DNA from: Omnitrophica bacterium RBG_13_46_9
GTDB lineage: Bacteria; Omnitrophota; Gorgyraeia; JABMRN01; RBG-13-46-9
DNA: 6,565 nt
Direction of reading: 5' to 3'
Assembly: GCA_001804045.1 (NCBI GenBank)
Contig: MHFD01000083.1
Coordinates: 9,622-16,186, forward strand
Position numbers and translations under genes: made by a program. The notes below the pieces were generated by a model. It made no database searches. It was not told the DNA's origin and saw only the letters and a program-made list of their open reading frames with translations. Positions 5,766-6,565 of the stretch are shown piece by piece. The first letter of the stretch is position 1. Every line of letters begins with the position of its first letter.

Positions 5766-5794
5766 ATTATACCCCTAAATAAAACGCGCCTCAA
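5766..5794 (-). promoter_or_regulatory. Probable promoter of the SGNH/radical SAM operon
   Basis: A perfect TATAAT (complement of 5766-5771) lies 17 bp downstream of TTGAGG (complement of 5789-5794), a 4/6 match to the -35 consensus. Transcription would begin near 5759, about 175 nt before the SGNH ATG at 5582, and almost on the ATG of the 42-codon ORF, which would make that ORF nearly leaderless. The -35 box lies within the hairpin at 5788-5809. Confidence 0.5.
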
Positions 5795-5809
5795 GATTTA
5801 TCTTGGGGC
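5788..5809 (-). terminator. Hairpin with T-rich tail, possible attenuator or terminator
   Basis: On the minus strand GCCCCAAGA pairs with TCTTGAGGC (nine pairs, one G-T) around a TAAA loop, followed by GCGTTTTATTT. It is a reasonable intrinsic terminator for transcripts arriving from the right, either from the 6077 gene or from the TATAAT at 5834-5839. A CCTCA just upstream on the RNA (complement of 5813-5817) can instead pair with the TGAGG of the terminator arm, so an alternative fold exists. Confidence 0.4.
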
Positions 5810-5833
5810 TACTGAGGGGGCGAAGGACGATTC

Positions 5834-5839
5834 ATTATA
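5834..5839 (-). promoter_or_regulatory. Second TATAAT box upstream of the hairpin
   Basis: A perfect minus-strand TATAAT, 68 bp upstream of the other. No good -35 is found at 17-18 bp (CTACAA or CCTACA). If active it would start near 5827 and run straight into the hairpin at 5788-5809, producing a short RNA or an attenuated leader. Confidence 0.25.
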
Positions 5840-5886
5840 GCGCGTTAGGTGGTAGGTTGTAGGGAGAGGTTTAGGGAGACAGTTAG

Positions 5887-6007
5887 AAGTTGCAAATGTT
5901 ACAGAGGTTGCTAAAGGTTGCAAAGGTTGCATAACGTAAATAAAGCAACATATGCAACCTATGAAACTTTTGCGACCTATGCAACATAGAACAGGAGCAA
6001 CCTTAAG
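5887..6007. repeat. Array of GGTTGC-type 9-10-bp units followed by inverted GCAACC-type units
   Basis: Five tandem units of the form AGGTTGCAA (some degenerate: AAGTTGCAA, ATGTTACAG, AGGTTGCTAA) fill 5887-5932 with a period of 9-10 bp. From 5944 rightward the reverse complement recurs: GCAACA, TGCAACCT, TGCGACCT, TGCAACAT, GCAACC. GGTTGCATA (5925-5933) and TATGCAACC (5951-5959) are perfectly complementary. With the AAGAAAC repeats this fills the space between the edge gene and the operon promoter; no credible gene is seen in it. The frames open across it look like by-products of repetition. Confidence 0.6.
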
Positions 6008-6032
6008 AAACATCAAGAAACTTTAAGAAACC
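6003..6032. repeat. Three AAGAAAC repeats at exact 10-bp spacing
   Basis: AAGAAAC begins at 6005, 6015 and 6025. A-tract-containing units spaced one helical turn apart would be expected to bend DNA. They adjoin the GGTTGC/GCAACC array and lie 45-70 bp downstream of the stop of the right-edge gene. Confidence 0.5.
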
Positions 6033-6076
6033 TTCGATATGCGTGGTATTAGCTTGTGGCTTTGTTTTGCCCGAAA

Positions 6077-6565
6077 TTACACCGACTGATCCAGCCGTTC
6101 CGTTGCCCGCTTGAAGATCTCGTGGAGTTCGTCGACCGGTATCGGCCTTATCGGGAGTGCCGCGATTATTTTGCCGAGCGCGGCGGCGACCGCGTTAATG
6201 TCCTCCGAAGTCGCCAGAGTCAGGATATCTTGCACGCTCAAATCGGGTGGTTGTACACCGTATGCGCTGATTATACCCTGATAGGCCGCGATGGTTGTTT
6301 TGACAAATTCCGCATCTTTTGGGTTCCTTGCGATAGCGACAAGGCGTAAGCCAAAGAGTGTCGAACGGATAACTCCGGTCACATCCTCCGTTAATCCCGT
6401 TGGGACAAGTATCGAATTTCTAAGGGATAGGCTACTCTGCAAAGCGGTCTGCAGCTCTCTCTTTTTCATATCCTTCGATGCCGCGAAGAGCGACACGGCG
6501 TTCCTCTTCGACATCTCGCCGGGGAACTTCCTGTCGCGGAGCGCGCCGAGACCATATCGATCGTA
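6077..6565 (-). CDS. 3' part of an unidentified helical protein, open at the window edge
   Basis: The frame ending in TAA at 6079-6077 is open through the right edge, at least 162 codons. An internal ATG at 6514 gives 145 residues, but the codons before it (ending LGALRDRKFPGE) read like continuing protein and there is no convincing Shine-Dalgarno, so I treat it as the tail of a longer gene. The visible part is mostly alpha-helical, with alanine- and leucine-rich segments (STLFGLRLVAIA, AVAAALGKIIAALP) separated by proline breaks, and ends in RATERLDQSV. No signal peptide, cofactor motif or known domain is recognisable. GC is about 55-60% in the lines I counted, higher than most of the operon, so it may differ in origin or be constrained by an Ala/Arg/Asp-rich composition. 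Function unknown. Confidence 0.6.
   Translation of the reverse strand, partial: YDRYGLGALRDRKFPGEMSKRNAVSLFAASKDMKKRELQTALQSSLSLRNSILVPTGLTEDVTGVIRSTLFGLRLVAIARNPKDAEFVKTTIAAYQGIISAYGVQPPDLSVQDILTLATSEDINAVAAALGKIIAALPIRPIPVDELHEIFKRATERLDQSV

Noticed and set aside
5798..6016. Minus-strand 72-codon frame through the repeat array
   Set aside because: It is made almost entirely of the GGTTGC/GCAACC repeats (Met-Gln-Pro-Leu-Gln-Pro-type low complexity), has no ribosome site and no resemblance to a protein family.
5887..6032. CRISPR array
   Set aside because: Units are only 6-10 bp and directly adjacent, with inversion part-way; there are no 25-40-bp repeats with unique spacers and no cas genes.
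6056..6349. Plus-strand 97-codon frame at the right end
   Set aside because: It is antisense to the 6077-6565 frame, which has smoother protein-like composition and a coherent helical pattern; both cannot readily be real and this one lacks a ribosome site.

Overview
The window looks like a piece of chromosome from an uncultured, probably Gram-negative bacterium of moderate GC. All supportable genes lie on the minus strand, several have clear Shine-Dalgarno sites, and the spaces between them hold many short degenerate repeats and hairpins. The mix of a radical SAM/B12-type protein, a membrane-anchored SGNH hydrolase and word-like intergenic repeats reminds me of metagenome-derived lineages such as Omnitrophota. 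That placement is an impression only; no marker gene here proves it.

Layout, right to left in the direction of transcription. (1) 6077-6565: the 3' part of a helical protein of unknown function, open to the window edge and visibly richer in GC than its neighbours. (2) 5613-6076: a gene-poor stretch with two phased repeat arrays, two minus-strand TATAAT boxes, an attenuator-like hairpin and a possible 42-codon ORF. (3) 5582-2325: a probable operon of an SGNH/GDSL-type hydrolase interrupted by one in-frame TAG, then a radical SAM protein with a B12-binding-like N-terminal domain, then an exported PsbP/DcrB-like protein with a C-terminal TPR-like segment. (4) 1989-2324: an intergenic region with a near-consensus promoter for the next gene and a convergent pair of 7-bp tandem repeats. 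(5) 1988-297: a Na+/phosphate cotransporter-family protein with a cytoplasmic PhoU-like C-terminus. (6) 57-296: a cluster of hairpins, two with the same CTTACA loop, resembling ends of IS200/IS605-type elements, plus a 13-bp tandem repeat. (7) 1-56: the first 18 codons of a small gene with an excellent ribosome binding site.

The operon joins a probable cobalamin-type radical SAM enzyme with two envelope proteins (membrane-anchored hydrolase, secreted TPR protein), which suggests modification of an envelope lipid or polysaccharide; this is inference. The transporter appears to be a separate unit for phosphate uptake or homeostasis. The observations most worth following are the in-frame amber codon that splits the SGNH hydrolase between its catalytic blocks, the REP-like inverted repeat that supplies the last codons and stop of the radical SAM gene, the twin CTTACA hairpins, and the promoter/hairpin/mini-ORF leader ahead of the operon. 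I found no defence system, CRISPR array, rRNA or tRNA gene.
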